A program made the position numbers and the translations under genes. From assembly GCA_965651325.1 (NCBI GenBank), contig CBFGSB010000214.1, positions 1 through 5,050 on the forward strand: a DNA stretch of 5,050 nucleotides, read 5' to 3'. Positions 4,123-5,050 of this stretch are shown here, in pieces. This DNA comes from IDS-8 sp965651325. Lineage in GTDB: Bacteria > Pseudomonadota > Gammaproteobacteria > Steroidobacterales > Woeseiaceae. Numbering within the stretch: the stretch's first letter is position 1; every line of letters starts with the position of its first letter. The notes under the pieces are model-generated. The model did no database searches and was not told where the DNA came from. It saw only the letters and a list, made by a program, of their open reading frames with translations.

Positions 4123-5050
4123 CTACGGTACCGACACGATCCGCTCGATCAGCCCCTCGTCGTCGGGCAATAGCCCCGACGCCGGCAGCCGCGGCACCAG
4201 CTCGCGCCAGCGCGGCCACATCTCGAACGCCTGCTCGAAGAGCGGCAGCGATTCATCCACGCGGCCGGCGGAGGCCAGCGTCACCGCGTGCCAGAACACG
4301 GTTTCGTGGTTGTCCGGCATGAGCTCGGAGGCGGCGCTGTAGGCTTCGCTCGCGCGCGCGATGTCGCCGTCTGCCACGTAGACGTCGCCCTGGTTCATGA
4401 GGTTGTAGGCGCGGGCGACGAGCAGCAGGCGGCGCAGCTCGGCCAGGGGTTCGCCACTGTCCTCGACGCGCAGGTCGAACACCCGCCCGCCCCATGGTGG
4501 CGTGCCGCGGTCGGCGCTCACGACCAGCAGCGCCGCGGATTGCCGGCCGCGGATGTCGCCGCCTTCCCCCTGCGCGGCTTCGAGGGCCGCCAGCAGGCGG
4601 GCCGCGAGATCGCCTTCCGCGCTTTCGAAGGCGCGCACCATGGCATCGCACACCGTCGGCTTCCACATCAGGTTCGCCTGAACGGTGTAACCCTCGCCGA
4701 CATGGTCGCAGTACTCGGCAATGGAATTGGCACCGGTGTGATTGGCGACCGTCCCGTCGGCGCCGACCATGCCGACCTGCCGGACGTCCGGGTGCTCGTC
4801 CGCGGCCAGTAACGCGGCGAGTGCCTGGTCCGCGCTCTTGCCGGCACGCATCAGCGCGAGCCCGAGCGGCCCGTAGCTCGGATCCGTGAACGACTGCGTC
4901 GCGACGGCGCCGATCCCGGGCTCCGCCCACAACACGCCGCTGCCGACGGAGAACCAGTGCGACTGGACGGCGACGCCGAGCTGCCCGGTGGCGGCATCGC
5001 GCGCGACGATCGAGTAGGTGTGTACCGGCCGGCGCGGTTCCGGCGATTCA
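4123..5050 (-). CDS. DUF1028 (COG3342) Ntn-hydrolase-like protein with TPR-like C-terminus, 5' end outside window
   Basis: The frame runs from the TAG at 4125-4123 to the right edge, giving 308 visible residues without a start codon before HTYSIVARD. The first visible residues are ESPEPRRPV, so a start and perhaps a signal peptide lie beyond. The family signatures are clear: HTYSIVARD (10-18), GQLGVAVQSHWFSVGSGVLW (22-41), GIGAVATQS (45-53), NHTGA (103-107), GYTVQANLM (120-128), GGDIRGRQSAALLV (163-176) and DLRVEDSGEPLAELRRL (192-208). DUF1028 proteins adopt an Ntn-hydrolase-like fold; substrate and activity are not established. After the domain, about residues 204-288 form helical TPR-like units (ARAYNLMNQGDVYVADGDIA; HAVTLASAGRVDESLPLFEQ). 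Many family members carry a putative peptidoglycan-binding domain here instead. The gene is GC-rich (78% in the row 4561-4620), typical host sequence, and converges on the ATPase gene. Confidence 0.88.
   Translation of the reverse strand, partial: ESPEPRRPVHTYSIVARDAATGQLGVAVQSHWFSVGSGVLWAEPGIGAVATQSFTDPSYGPLGLALMRAGKSADQALAALLAADEHPDVRQVGMVGADGTVANHTGANSIAEYCDHVGEGYTVQANLMWKPTVCDAMVRAFESAEGDLAARLLAALEAAQGEGGDIRGRQSAALLVVSADRGTPPWGGRVFDLRVEDSGEPLAELRRLLLVARAYNLMNQGDVYVADGDIARASEAYSAASELMPDNHETVFWHAVTLASAGRVDESLPLFEQAFEMWPRWRELVPRLPASGLLPDDEGLIERIVSVP

Noticed and set aside
4288..4812. A 174-residue open frame on the plus strand opposite the DUF1028 gene
   Set aside because: The minus strand carries clear DUF1028 signatures through this stretch; the plus frame is a by-product of codon bias.

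Overview
The window comes from a GC-rich bacterium. Codons strongly favour G or C at third positions, and hand-counted 60-base rows reach 67-78% GC. An outer-membrane-type lipoprotein, a Sec-exported small protein and a YjjJ-type HipA kinase point to a Gram-negative, most likely a gamma- or betaproteobacterium. I cannot name a genus.

Layout, left to right. (1) Bases 1-1335 hold a rightward run of three closely spaced genes: the end of a multi-spanning membrane protein, a 102-residue lipoprotein (GTG start at 484, lipobox LAAC) and a 173-residue exported protein (GTG start at 814). None has a function I recognise. (2) Bases 1332-2636, leftward, hold an intact 434-residue HipA-fold kinase of the YjjJ type, with its own N-terminal helix-turn-helix and no hipB gene beside it. 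Its stop codon shares the palindrome CTAG with the stop of the exported protein. (3) Bases 2637-2910 are a 274-base AT-rich divergent control region. It holds an 8-bp dyad and repeated GAAAAGCA octamers on the yjjJ side, a GC-rich dyad in the middle, and two tandem palindromes 32 bp apart on the other side. (4) Bases 2911-4059, rightward, hold an intact 382-residue AAA-type ATPase with a C-terminal DUF4143/PD-(D/E)XK-like domain (COG1373 family). (5) Bases 4060-4122 hold a two-tier hairpin between convergent genes. (6) Bases 4123-5050, leftward, hold a DUF1028 (COG3342) Ntn-hydrolase-like protein with a TPR-like C-terminus, whose start lies beyond the right edge.

The most interesting part is the divergent kinase/ATPase pair. 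It has its own control region and is bounded by convergent genes on both sides, so it reads as a self-contained accessory cassette. The ATPase is visibly less GC-rich than its neighbours. The two tandem palindromes (11-bp perfect arms in the first, 8-bp spacers in both, centres 32 bp apart, the second enclosing TATAAT) look like paired operators on one face of the helix. That the kinase and ATPase work together is inference only; each family also occurs alone.
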